A stretch of 9,787 nt of DNA, from positions 1-9,787 of the forward strand of contig DHIQ01000066.1 in the NCBI GenBank assembly GCA_002403895.1. Reading direction: 5' to 3'. Below, in pieces: positions 1-6,176 of this stretch. Position 1 is the stretch's first letter. Each line of letters begins with the position of its first letter. Source of the DNA: Candidatus Neomicrothrix sp. UBA4742. Lineage in GTDB: Bacteria; Actinomycetota; Acidimicrobiia; Acidimicrobiales; Acidimicrobilacustridaceae. The position numbers and the translations under genes are program-made. Below the pieces are notes generated by a model that searched no databases, was not told the origin of the DNA, and saw only the letters and a list, made by a program, of their open reading frames with translations.

Positions 1-195
1 TTGCGCGTCAACATCTGGACCAGCCTCATCGCCATCGCCGGAGTCGGCGTGCTCCTGGCCGTGGGGGGTCTGCGGCGTCGACCCGACGACATCGACGACC
101 CCTACGACGACGGCCACCACTGGTCACCCGAGCGTCCCGGCGACGGCCAGGACGATGTCCACAATGGGATCGAAGACCAGCCTGTTCAGGATTGA
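1..195 (+). CDS. Small single-helix membrane protein, 5' end at window edge
   Basis: Readable from a TTG at the first base to a TGA at 193-195, giving 64 residues. The codons have G or C at nearly every third position, which supports real coding. Residues 5-24 form one hydrophobic helix (IWTSLIAIAGVGVLLAVGGL). It is followed by a short Arg cluster (RRR) and then a very acidic, Asp/His-rich tail (PDDIDDPYDDGHH). This suggests a type of tail- or signal-anchored small membrane protein with the charged tail on the cytoplasmic side, by the positive-inside rule. Because the frame is open at base 1, it may equally be the C-terminal end of a larger membrane protein. I recognise no family. It converges on the minus-strand gene ending at 303. 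Confidence 0.5.
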   Translation: MRVNIWTSLIAIAGVGVLLAVGGLRRRPDDIDDPYDDGHHWSPERPGDGQDDVHNGIEDQPVQD

Positions 196-260
196 GCAGA
201 TCCGAATCAAGGCCAACTCAGGCTGGGCCCGGCTAGCAGAATCCCTGCCCAAATACAGAG

Positions 261-288
261 CCGCAGCGTGCGAAGCTCACTACTGCGG
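261..288. terminator. Weak candidate hairpin between convergent genes
   Basis: CCGCAG at 261-266 pairs with CTGCGG at 283-288 around a 16-base loop. It sits in the 107-base gap between the plus-strand gene ending at 195 and the minus-strand gene ending at 303, where a bidirectional terminator would be expected. There is no T tract on either side and the stem is only 6 bp, so this is a weak call. Confidence 0.2.
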
Positions 289-302
289 ATCCCCCGGCGG
301 GC

Positions 303-584
303 TCACGAACCGAGCATTCTTCTCGCGATCAGCTCGTAGGCGACGTTTAGAAGGTCAACCGTCCCGAGCCGATTCCGTGCCAGCTCGACGGCGGCAAGAA
401 TGTCGAGAGCCTCTTGGCGCGTGAGGATGACGACTTCGGCGGCGCCTTCGAGTGCTGGCTGATCGACCGGCAGCTTGAGTTCACCGCCGTCGAGGATTCC
501 GACCAGCTGGCCCACGGCGATCCGAACGCGGATCTCTGCTGCGCTCACGCCAAGCCGAACGGCCGCGTCCGCGACGCTGATCAA
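303..584 (-). CDS. Small helix-turn-helix-like protein (93 aa)
   Basis: The proposed start is TTG at 584, chosen because a GGAGG (CCTCC at 593-597 on the plus strand) lies 8 bases upstream. The open frame extends to 806, but the extra 74 residues look non-coding and run into the end of uppP. The first about 27 residues (ISVADAAVRLGVSAAEIRVRI) match the pattern of an excisionase- or MerR-like helix-turn-helix: 'sVadAA.rLGVS..tIr..i..G.l'. They are followed by a short wing-like stretch (GILDGGELKLP). The C-terminal half is helical (LTRQEALDILAAVELARNRL). The likely role is DNA binding as a small regulator, but no phage or plasmid partner is visible. It lies 193 bases downstream of uppP on the same strand and could be co-transcribed with it or have its own promoter. 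I cannot name the exact family. Confidence 0.6.
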   Translation of the reverse strand: MISVADAAVRLGVSAAEIRVRIAVGQLVGILDGGELKLPVDQPALEGAAEVVILTRQEALDILAAVELARNRLGTVDLLNVAYELIARRMLGS

Positions 585-777
585 ACCGGGATCCTCCGTG
601 ATCGTTCCTGCCCTCCCGTCGGTGTCGTGTGATCGCGCTCTAGGACAGAATGGCTCGATCAGGGTGAGAATCGGGTAAGAACGCTCCGTCGCCTGGGGAC
701 CAGGCCGGGCCGTCACCACGAGGACGGACACGGGTGGTCTCAGAACCCACCGATGACCCTGGGTCTCACATTGGCTC

Positions 778-1650
778 TCAGGCGAATCGGATGAGGCAGA
801 AGGCACCGAAGACGACGCAATAGATGCCGAATGGGGTGAGGGTGCGGGTCTGGAACCACCGGACGAGGAACCGTACGGCCGCGTAGGCGGCGAGCCCGGC
901 GGCGATGCTGCCGACCAGGATCTGGCCTCGGACGCCTTGACCGTTGGTGCCGACGAGGTCGGGGAGCTTGTAGACGCCGGCGGCGAGGATGACGGGAGTG
1001 GCTAGCATGAAGGAGAACCTGACCGCGTCTTCGTGGGTCAGTCCCCGCAGCAGTCCGGCAACCATCGTCACCCCCGATCGGCTCATCCCGGCGAACAGGG
1101 CCAGGATCTCGGAGCCGCCGACCAGCACGGCGTCGAGTGGCGTGAAGGTCGTCAACGCCCGCCGCGGGGCGTGGCCGGCTTCGGCGTGGGCGTCCGATCG
1201 TTTGCGGACCTGTTCCCCACCGAGCAGCACGAGCCCGTTGATGATGAGGAAGACGGCCGCCGCGGTGGGCTTGGCGAAGATGGTCCGCAGGTTGTGCTCG
1301 AACACGAGCCCGACGATCCCCACAGGGACGGTGCCGATGATGAGAAGCCACGCCATACGCGCGTCGGTGTCGTCGTCAGGTATCCGCCTGTGCTTGAGGG
1401 TGCGGCCGAAGCCGCGGATGACTCGGTTCCAGTCGTTGCGGAAGAACACGAGGAGCGCCACCGCGGTGGCGACGTGGAGGCCGACGAGGAACGCCAGATA
1501 GAACGACTCGTCGGCCGATTGGCCTTGTACGAGGCCGTCCCAACCGAAGAGGGCGGGGATGAGGACGGAGTGCCCGAGGCTCGAGATCGGGAACAGTTCG
1601 GTCACGCCCTGGAGCAGGCCGATCACGATGGCCTGGAAGTAGGTGATCAA
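778..1650 (-). CDS. uppP: Undecaprenyl-diphosphatase UppP (BacA family)
   Basis: UppP dephosphorylates undecaprenyl diphosphate to the monophosphate in the cytoplasmic membrane, recycling the lipid carrier used for peptidoglycan and other wall polymers. Overexpression of this family classically gives bacitracin resistance. The 290 residues match the usual family length. The first signature, QGVTELFPISSLGH, is at residues 14-27 (Glu18, Ser23/24, His27). The second, AGMSRSGVTMVAGLLRG, is at 187-203 with Arg191. Several hydrophobic helices fill the remainder (about 50-70, 100-117, 131-145, 213-226, 244-262, 272-288). The second signature usually reads PGxSRSG; here the Pro is Ala187, and the Gln commonly seen six residues earlier is Glu181. 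The start is TTG at 1650, with GAGGG 9 bases upstream. It is divergent from the plus-strand membrane gene across a 90-base gap. Confidence 0.95.
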   Translation of the reverse strand: MITYFQAIVIGLLQGVTELFPISSLGHSVLIPALFGWDGLVQGQSADESFYLAFLVGLHVATAVALLVFFRNDWNRVIRGFGRTLKHRRIPDDDTDARMAWLLIIGTVPVGIVGLVFEHNLRTIFAKPTAAAVFLIINGLVLLGGEQVRKRSDAHAEAGHAPRRALTTFTPLDAVLVGGSEILALFAGMSRSGVTMVAGLLRGLTHEDAVRFSFMLATPVILAAGVYKLPDLVGTNGQGVRGQILVGSIAAGLAAYAAVRFLVRWFQTRTLTPFGIYCVVFGAFCLIRFA

Positions 1651-1740
1651 CTCGCACGACCCTCTCTATGTGTGCCCAGCCAGCGATGCGTCTGGAGGAG
1701 AAACAGAACGGCACAGTCCAGCATGGATTGACGACGACTC

Positions 1741-2295
1741 ATGAGTCAGGTCGATCAGGTCGGCGAGCCAGCGTTCGACGGCCACGACCCGGGTCCATGG
1801 CCGCCGATTCGGTGGCCGGAACGAGGCTTACGCTCGCGTTCAATGCTTCAGCCCTCCACATCCGACGAGTGCGGAGAAGACGACCTGCCGCCCGTCGCGG
1901 CGCCCTCAAGCCGCAGGTGGCATTGGGCCAGAGTCGCGCTTGGTTCCGCTGCGATGGTCCTGGCCATCGGAGCGATCTTGCTGCTGCTGTCATGGTCGAG
2001 TACGTCATATGTGGGCACGAGGCAACACACGACGCTCGTGTGGTCCTGTCGAGGCGACATCACCTGGACCGACGGGCTCCGCGCCCTGCGATGGTGGGCC
2101 GGACCTGACCCGACGCTCGATTCCACCCTGTCGGACTCCCCCCTCGGGCCCGACGCCGCCCACCACGTCGACGGCGAACTCCGGTTCGACTCGGCGCACC
2201 GAGCCACCTTCACCAGTGATGTTGGCGCCATCGTCACCCTCGACCGCCTCAGCCAACCCGATGCCCACCCTTGGTCTTGCACCAGACCCCGCTGA
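1741..2295 (+). CDS. Single-pass membrane protein of unknown function (184 aa)
   Basis: I do not recognise this protein. Third-position G/C bias is clear from about 2030 onward and supports the frame. It has a Pro/Asp-rich N-terminal region, a basic SRRWHWAR stretch (57-64), and one transmembrane helix at about 65-86 (VALGSAAMVLAIGAILLLLS). About 95 residues follow, predicted to be extracytoplasmic by the positive-inside rule. This domain is rich in Trp, Asp and His and has two cysteines, Cys103 and Cys180, that could form a disulfide. ATG at 1741 is the first possible start, since an in-frame stop lies at 1729. ATG at 1843 (Met35) is the alternative and would give a 150-residue protein. Neither has a convincing ribosome binding site. 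It is divergent from uppP and convergent with the glycosidase gene at 2397. The 101-base gap downstream holds only a 5-bp hairpin and no clear terminator. Confidence 0.6.
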   Translation: MSQVDQVGEPAFDGHDPGPWPPIRWPERGLRSRSMLQPSTSDECGEDDLPPVAAPSSRRWHWARVALGSAAMVLAIGAILLLLSWSSTSYVGTRQHTTLVWSCRGDITWTDGLRALRWWAGPDPTLDSTLSDSPLGPDAAHHVDGELRFDSAHRATFTSDVGAIVTLDRLSQPDAHPWSCTRPR

Positions 2296-2396
2296 CCGGT
2301 CCAACCGGCGCACACCAGCGAGCGGGGCGTCGTGGCTCTGCGGCTCTCTGAGCGTGACGAGGTGCTGGGACACAGACGACGGTTCTGGCCACCAGC

Positions 2397-3566
2397 TCAT
2401 CGAGGCCCGTTCCGGGCGAGCACAGCGATGAAGTCCCGCGAGTCGTTGGAGAGGTAGCGGTTGCCGCTCTTGTTCTGGTCAGGAAGGAGCTTCGTGCCGG
2501 TGACCGACGCAGGATCGCCGGGGGTGGCGGCCCCATAGAGGTTGAACGTGGTCCACGACGGGTTGATGTCGAGTTCCATGGCACGTTGGCAGCCGGCGCG
2601 TTGCATTAGGGTGGCGAGCGATTGGGCGCCGAGACCGTTGCCGTAGCCGTAGATGATGCCGCCGTTCGTGTCTACGCAGACCGCGGATCGCCAGACGAGG
2701 ACGCGGTTGCCGAGGGTGGAGCCCCATTTTCCGTCGGCGTTGTCGTCGAGGCCGGCAACGGGCTGGCCGTTGTCGACGATGAGTTGGAGGTTCTGGCGTA
2801 CGCCGACGATGTCGGGGCCCATGGAGATGTCCCGCCCCCATTGGCCGACGGTGGCGGTGCCGTCGCTGCTGATGACGAAGGACGCGGCGCCGTCAACCAG
2901 GGGCCTCTGGGCGCGTCCTTCGAGGTAGAAGCCTCCGTTGGCGTCCTGCATCCGGAACCCGCCGTTGAACGCGGCCAGGAGATCGAGCCGCTGACCGGAC
3001 GGGATCTGCGTCGGGGTCTTCCAGGCACCTCCGGGTTCTTGGAGGCCGGGGTGGAGATCGAAGCGCACGAGCTTGGGGTCCATCCATACCAGCCCGTCGA
3101 GCAGGCTGGTATGGATCGAGTCGGGCCGGACCTGGGTGGCGTACATCGGGTGGGCCCCCGCGACGGACGGGCCGATGGGTTGCCAGACGCCTTCATTGGG
3201 TAGGGCTTGGCCGGCGGGAGTGGAGACGTCCGCCGGGCGAGGAGTCGTCGCCTGGGTGCCGGCAGGTGGGGTCGTCGGCGAGGGGGCACTTCCGGCGGGG
3301 GTATCGAAGGTGATGCCGTGATCTGGTGAGCCGCCCTGTTTGGGTCCGTTGTTCGAGAACCACCAGTTCTCGGCGGTGTTGACGATGCCGCCCCCGCCGT
3401 GGTCTCTCATCCACTCGACGGCCCGTTCCGTCGTGGTGGTGTTGCCCGGTGCGGCGAGCGCGGTCGTGAGGGACACGGCTGGCACGATGGCCACGAGGCC
3501 GATGACGGCGAGCGCGAGCAACAGGATGCGGCGTCGACGGCGGTTCGGGCGTCGGGTCCTGCTCAT
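2397..3566 (-). CDS. Membrane-anchored phosphodiester glycosidase (NAGPA/DUF2233 family)
   Basis: The 389-residue protein begins with an Arg-rich segment (RTRRPNRRRRR) and a signal-anchor helix at about 14-38. A flexible Pro/Thr/Ala linker runs from about 88 to 122, and the catalytic-type domain from about 125 to 385, so the enzyme is probably surface exposed. Family hallmarks are FNGGF at 200-204, GGFYLEG at 211-217, LQLIVDNG at 260-267, CVDTNGG at 297-303, and the C-terminal MELDINPSWTTFNLY at 330-344. NAGPA-family proteins include the human enzyme that uncovers mannose-6-phosphate by removing GlcNAc from a phosphodiester. Bacterial members are mostly uncharacterised, but wall glycopolymers or sugar-phosphodiesters are plausible substrates. 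The ATG at 3566 overlaps the TGA of the upstream gene as ATGA, implying translational coupling. A perfect 13-bp inverted repeat lies in the codons for about residues 151-162. The exact substrate is unknown. Confidence 0.9.
   Translation of the reverse strand: MSRTRRPNRRRRRILLLALAVIGLVAIVPAVSLTTALAAPGNTTTTERAVEWMRDHGGGGIVNTAENWWFSNNGPKQGGSPDHGITFDTPAGSAPSPTTPPAGTQATTPRPADVSTPAGQALPNEGVWQPIGPSVAGAHPMYATQVRPDSIHTSLLDGLVWMDPKLVRFDLHPGLQEPGGAWKTPTQIPSGQRLDLLAAFNGGFRMQDANGGFYLEGRAQRPLVDGAASFVISSDGTATVGQWGRDISMGPDIVGVRQNLQLIVDNGQPVAGLDDNADGKWGSTLGNRVLVWRSAVCVDTNGGIIYGYGNGLGAQSLATLMQRAGCQRAMELDINPSWTTFNLYGAATPGDPASVTGTKLLPDQNKSGNRYLSNDSRDFIAVLARNGPR
3082..3116. repeat. Perfect 13-bp inverted repeat inside the glycosidase gene
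   Basis: ATCCATACCAGCC at 3082-3094 is the exact reverse complement of GGCTGGTATGGAT at 3104-3116, with the 9-base loop cgtcgagca. In the transcript this forms a strong 13-bp stem. It lies fully within coding sequence, and the encoded residues (SIHTSLLDGLVWMD) fit the surrounding protein, so it does not look like an inserted element. Such a long perfect stem with a short loop is unlikely by chance in a window this size. Its function, if any, is unknown: a pausing site, an mRNA stability element or a protein binding site are possible. Confidence 0.85.
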
Positions 3567-5107
3567 GGGTTCTGTCCTTGCCCGAGGAGGAAGGACAGGC
3601 AGTTGGGCATCTCTCGCTGCCAGACCGGCCATTGGTGGTCGCCCTTGACGATCCGCAGTTGGGAGGACTGCCCGGCCGCGGTGAGGGCGGCCTGGTAGGC
3701 GGTTCCGTCCCGGACCGCCTGGGGGTCGTGTTCTCCGGCGATGATCAACGTTCGTGGTCCTTTGCGTGAGGGGTGCAGGATCGGTGAGGCGGCGTCGCGG
3801 GTGGCGGTGGTCTCGCCGCGGAACGCCGGGTCGATGGCGCGGAAGTAGCCGCCCATGGAACACACCGCCTGGTATTGGCCGGGACGGCGGCTGCCGAGGT
3901 AGGCGGCGCCGTAGCCGCCGGCGGAGACGCCGGTGGCCGACCAGTTGCCGTCGGTGCGATAGGTGGCATCGACCCAGGTACGGAGATCGTCGGAGAGTGC
4001 GGTCCCGAGGTGTTGCCGTGAGGTATCGGCGAAGTCGCCGTCTTTGACCGCGGGACCGTGACCGTCGGCGACGACGGCGATGAACGGCGGCAACGATCGG
4101 CTCATGGCGGGGACGTCGATGGCGGTGAGAAGGTCGATGGCGGAGCCGGGTCGGCCGTGGAGCATCTCGATGACCGGGTAGCGCCGGCTCGTGCTGGCCG
4201 CATAGCCGGCAGGCAGCATGATCAGCAGGTGCCGGTCGCCTCCGAGCGAGGGAGTCGGATACCGGACGTCGACGATGGTGGGATCGCCGAGCGCCGTTGC
4301 TGATACCCCGGTGGCGCCGGCGACCTGCACGGAGAGATGGGCGGCAGTGACCTGGGCTGGTGGCGTGAAGCGAGCGGCCGCGACGCCGAGGACAAGGGCG
4401 CAGGCGCCGGCGGTGACCAGGGCGGCGCGGCCCCGGCCGATTGACGTCCGGTCGGCTCCGGTGGTTTCGGCTGGCTGTTGGCGCGGGTCGATGGACTGGT
4501 GGGGGCTCGGGAGTCCCTGGAGTCGCCCGAGTCCGTAGCCGATTGGGAAGGCGACGAGGTGTTGCCAGTCGGCGAGTTGGTGGTGGAGCACCAGCCCGCC
4601 GAGCACGAAGACGATGGCGCCGAGACGGAGGCGGCGGTTGCCCAGCACCGCGATGAGGGCGCCGGCCCCGCCGGCGGTGATGGCCGACGCGCCGTAGTCC
4701 AAGGTGGACAGGGAACGACTGGCGAAGTCGAGGTTCTGTCCGGAACCGAGGGCGAGGACGGCGGTGACGACGAGGGGTCCGGCGAGCATGGTGGCGGCGA
4801 CCACGACGAGTGTGCGGCGGGTGCCGGCCAGCAGTTCGTATGGTCCGACCATCACGAGCAACGAGACCGCGATGGAGACCGCCATGAAGACGTCGCGGGT
4901 GAGGAGCTGGCTGGTGAGCACGGTCTGCCAGTTGCCGGCCAATAAGCCTCGCCCGCTGTAGCCGTAGCGGAAGGCGACGGTTAGCGGAAGCTCGTGACGG
5001 AAGACGCCCAGTTGGACGGCCGTGGCCAGAACCAGCCCGATCAGCGCCATGGTCACCAAGGGCGGTCTTAGGCGCCGTTGGCGGAACGGCCCGAGGAGCT
5101 GACCCAT
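3563..5107 (-). CDS. Rhomboid-like membrane domain fused to an extracytoplasmic esterase
   Basis: This 514-residue protein has two modules. Residues 1-200 are a rhomboid-like bundle: a basic N-terminus, helices near 19-35, 73-92, 100-120, 138-155, 160-176 and 182-198. The signatures are GNWQTVLTSQLL (58-69), YELLAGTRR (90-98), GASA with Ser141, and WQHLVAFPIGYGLG with His183. A seventh helix (about 228-246) would place the C-terminus outside. Residues about 258-510 are an alpha/beta-hydrolase of the putative-esterase type (esterase D-like): MLHGRPGS (315-322), nucleophile motif GVSAG with Ser395, GEHDP with Asp461, and GDHQWPVW with His491. It sits directly downstream of an aminoacyl-lipid synthase, so hydrolysis of an aminoacylated lipid is a reasonable inference; trans-acting aminoacyl-PG hydrolases are known in Pseudomonas and Corynebacterium. 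ATG at 5107 starts the hydrophobic protein, but no ribosome binding site precedes it. Its TGA overlaps the next ATG. Confidence 0.88.
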   Translation of the reverse strand: MGQLLGPFRQRRLRPPLVTMALIGLVLATAVQLGVFRHELPLTVAFRYGYSGRGLLAGNWQTVLTSQLLTRDVFMAVSIAVSLLVMVGPYELLAGTRRTLVVVAATMLAGPLVVTAVLALGSGQNLDFASRSLSTLDYGASAITAGGAGALIAVLGNRRLRLGAIVFVLGGLVLHHQLADWQHLVAFPIGYGLGRLQGLPSPHQSIDPRQQPAETTGADRTSIGRGRAALVTAGACALVLGVAAARFTPPAQVTAAHLSVQVAGATGVSATALGDPTIVDVRYPTPSLGGDRHLLIMLPAGYAASTSRRYPVIEMLHGRPGSAIDLLTAIDVPAMSRSLPPFIAVVADGHGPAVKDGDFADTSRQHLGTALSDDLRTWVDATYRTDGNWSATGVSAGGYGAAYLGSRRPGQYQAVCSMGGYFRAIDPAFRGETTATRDAASPILHPSRKGPRTLIIAGEHDPQAVRDGTAYQAALTAAGQSSQLRIVKGDHQWPVWQREMPNCLSFLLGQGQNP

Positions 5108-6161
5108 TGCGGCGGAGGGCGCTGAACAACCCGCCGGGTACGTAGGAGCGGGCGAGAGCACTGAGTGCGCCCGGGAGCTGGTGGCGTGATGGGGAGACGA
5201 GATGACGGAGTTCCCAGCGGGGGTCGAACTTGGCTTTGTACCGGCGAAGGGGAATGGTCGGGTAGATCCGCTCGGCCAGCGTGCCGTGCGAGCGGGGGAC
5301 ACACCCGAGGCTGGCGGTCTGCACTCCAGCCGCCGCGAATTCGAGGAGTCCGTCGGCGATCAGGAGGTCGATGGTGGGGTTGGGCGCGTCCGGGAGTCGG
5401 CGCATCAGGTCGAGGACCCGGCCCCGACCGTCATCGAAACGGTGCCAGGTGACGAAGCCGATGACCCGGTTGTCGTCGTCGATGGCGACGCGACAGTCGC
5501 TGGTCTGCATCGCGCCGGGATCGAAACGGCCGAGGGTGAAGCCCATCTCCCCTCCCCGCTTGGTGGCGAGCCACGCGTCGGAGACCGCGGAGGCGGATGC
5601 ACTGAATTCGTCGGACCAGGGCGCGACCCGGAGCCCGGCGCGGCGGGCGGACGTCACGCTGTGGCGGATGTTCGCTCGGCGTTTCCCGGCGAGGCTGAAG
5701 CCCGTCAGGTCGATGATGGGGTCCTCCGCGATGGGAGTGGTCCACATGCCCTGATCGCGATAGGGAGCCGGGTCGGTGACCGCGGCGAAGGTCGGGCGAA
5801 GGCGTTGCCGCCCCAGAAGGTCGACGGTGAGTCGGAGGCCCTCCGCTTCGCCGCCGGGGGCGGTCGCGATGTCGGTGGCCATGACCGCCCAGCGGCCCCG
5901 TCGGACGAAGCCGGTGCCGAACAGTCCGGCAGAGCCGAGGAGTTCGCGCCCTTCGCCGAGGTTGAACGGGCTCACCGAGGACCGTCCCCAGACCTCGACG
6001 GCGGCGGTCACCGTCGTCGGGGTGCCCGGGACGAGACAGCGGGGCGGTCGCTGTTGCAGCATCTCTCGGGGTGCGCCGAGCCGAACGGTTGCAGGTTCGA
6101 ATGATGGAGCGGTTGGAATCGGTCCGGTGCGGGGGGTGATGGTGGTGGTCATGAGACTCAC
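5108..6161 (-). CDS. MprF-like aminoacyl-phosphatidylglycerol synthase domain (DUF2156), stop unresolved
   Basis: MprF-type C-terminal domains transfer an amino acid from aminoacyl-tRNA to phosphatidylglycerol, reducing membrane negative charge. Visible hallmarks are DLTGFSLAGKRRANIRH (151-167), WLATKRGGEMGFTLGRFD (197-214), VLDLMRRLPDAPNPTID (249-265) and LRRYKAKFDPRW (305-316). There is no N-terminal flippase domain, so it is a stand-alone soluble form of about 350 residues. The start is GTG at 6161, 15 bases after the kinase stop; ATG at 6152 is an alternative. The end is abnormal. The recognisable sequence fades at about residue 352, where the next gene begins, yet this frame has no stop until the glycosidase stop at 2397. 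A one-base indel near 5108 would bring TAA at 5068-5070 into frame, or would fuse this domain to the rhomboid-like one. The interval given is the part I can support. Whether the amino acid is Lys, Ala or Arg cannot be read from sequence. Confidence 0.82.
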
Positions 6162-6176
6162 TTTGGGGGTCGCTTC

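Noticed and set aside
733..768. Terminator for uppP: GGTGG/CCACC hairpin at 733-751, GACCCTGGGTC at 755-765, and direct GGTCTCA repeats at 736 and 762
   Set aside because: The stems are only 5 bp, have no T tract, and compete with each other. The repeats are short enough to be chance.
585..806. N-terminal extension of the small helix-turn-helix-like gene to 806, overlapping the end of uppP
   Set aside because: The extension has no domain-like sequence, runs into uppP, and has no good ribosome binding site, unlike TTG 584.
1693..1725. Strong ribosome-binding-like GGAGGAG on the plus strand at 1693
   Set aside because: No start codon lies at a useful distance. The nearest ATG (1723) is followed at once by a stop after one codon.
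1033..1731. Long plus-strand open frame of 232 codons opposite uppP
   Set aside because: It is the antisense shadow of UppP: acidic, low-complexity translation with no domain, while the minus strand encodes a clear UppP.
2296..2308. CCGGT-cca-ACCGG hairpin just after the stop at 2295 as a terminator
   Set aside because: A 5-bp stem with a 3-base loop and no T tract is too weak to call.
5202..6104. Plus-strand open frame of 300 codons opposite the MprF-like gene
   Set aside because: It is a Gly/Asp/Glu-rich antisense shadow of a gene with recognisable family motifs on the minus strand.
2397..6161. A single 1254-residue protein joining the MprF-like domain to the phosphodiester glycosidase
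   Set aside because: The middle about 500 residues are Arg/Pro/His-rich and protein-unlike. They are the out-of-phase reading of a well-supported rhomboid-esterase gene. The lack of stops follows from G/C-biased wobble bases.
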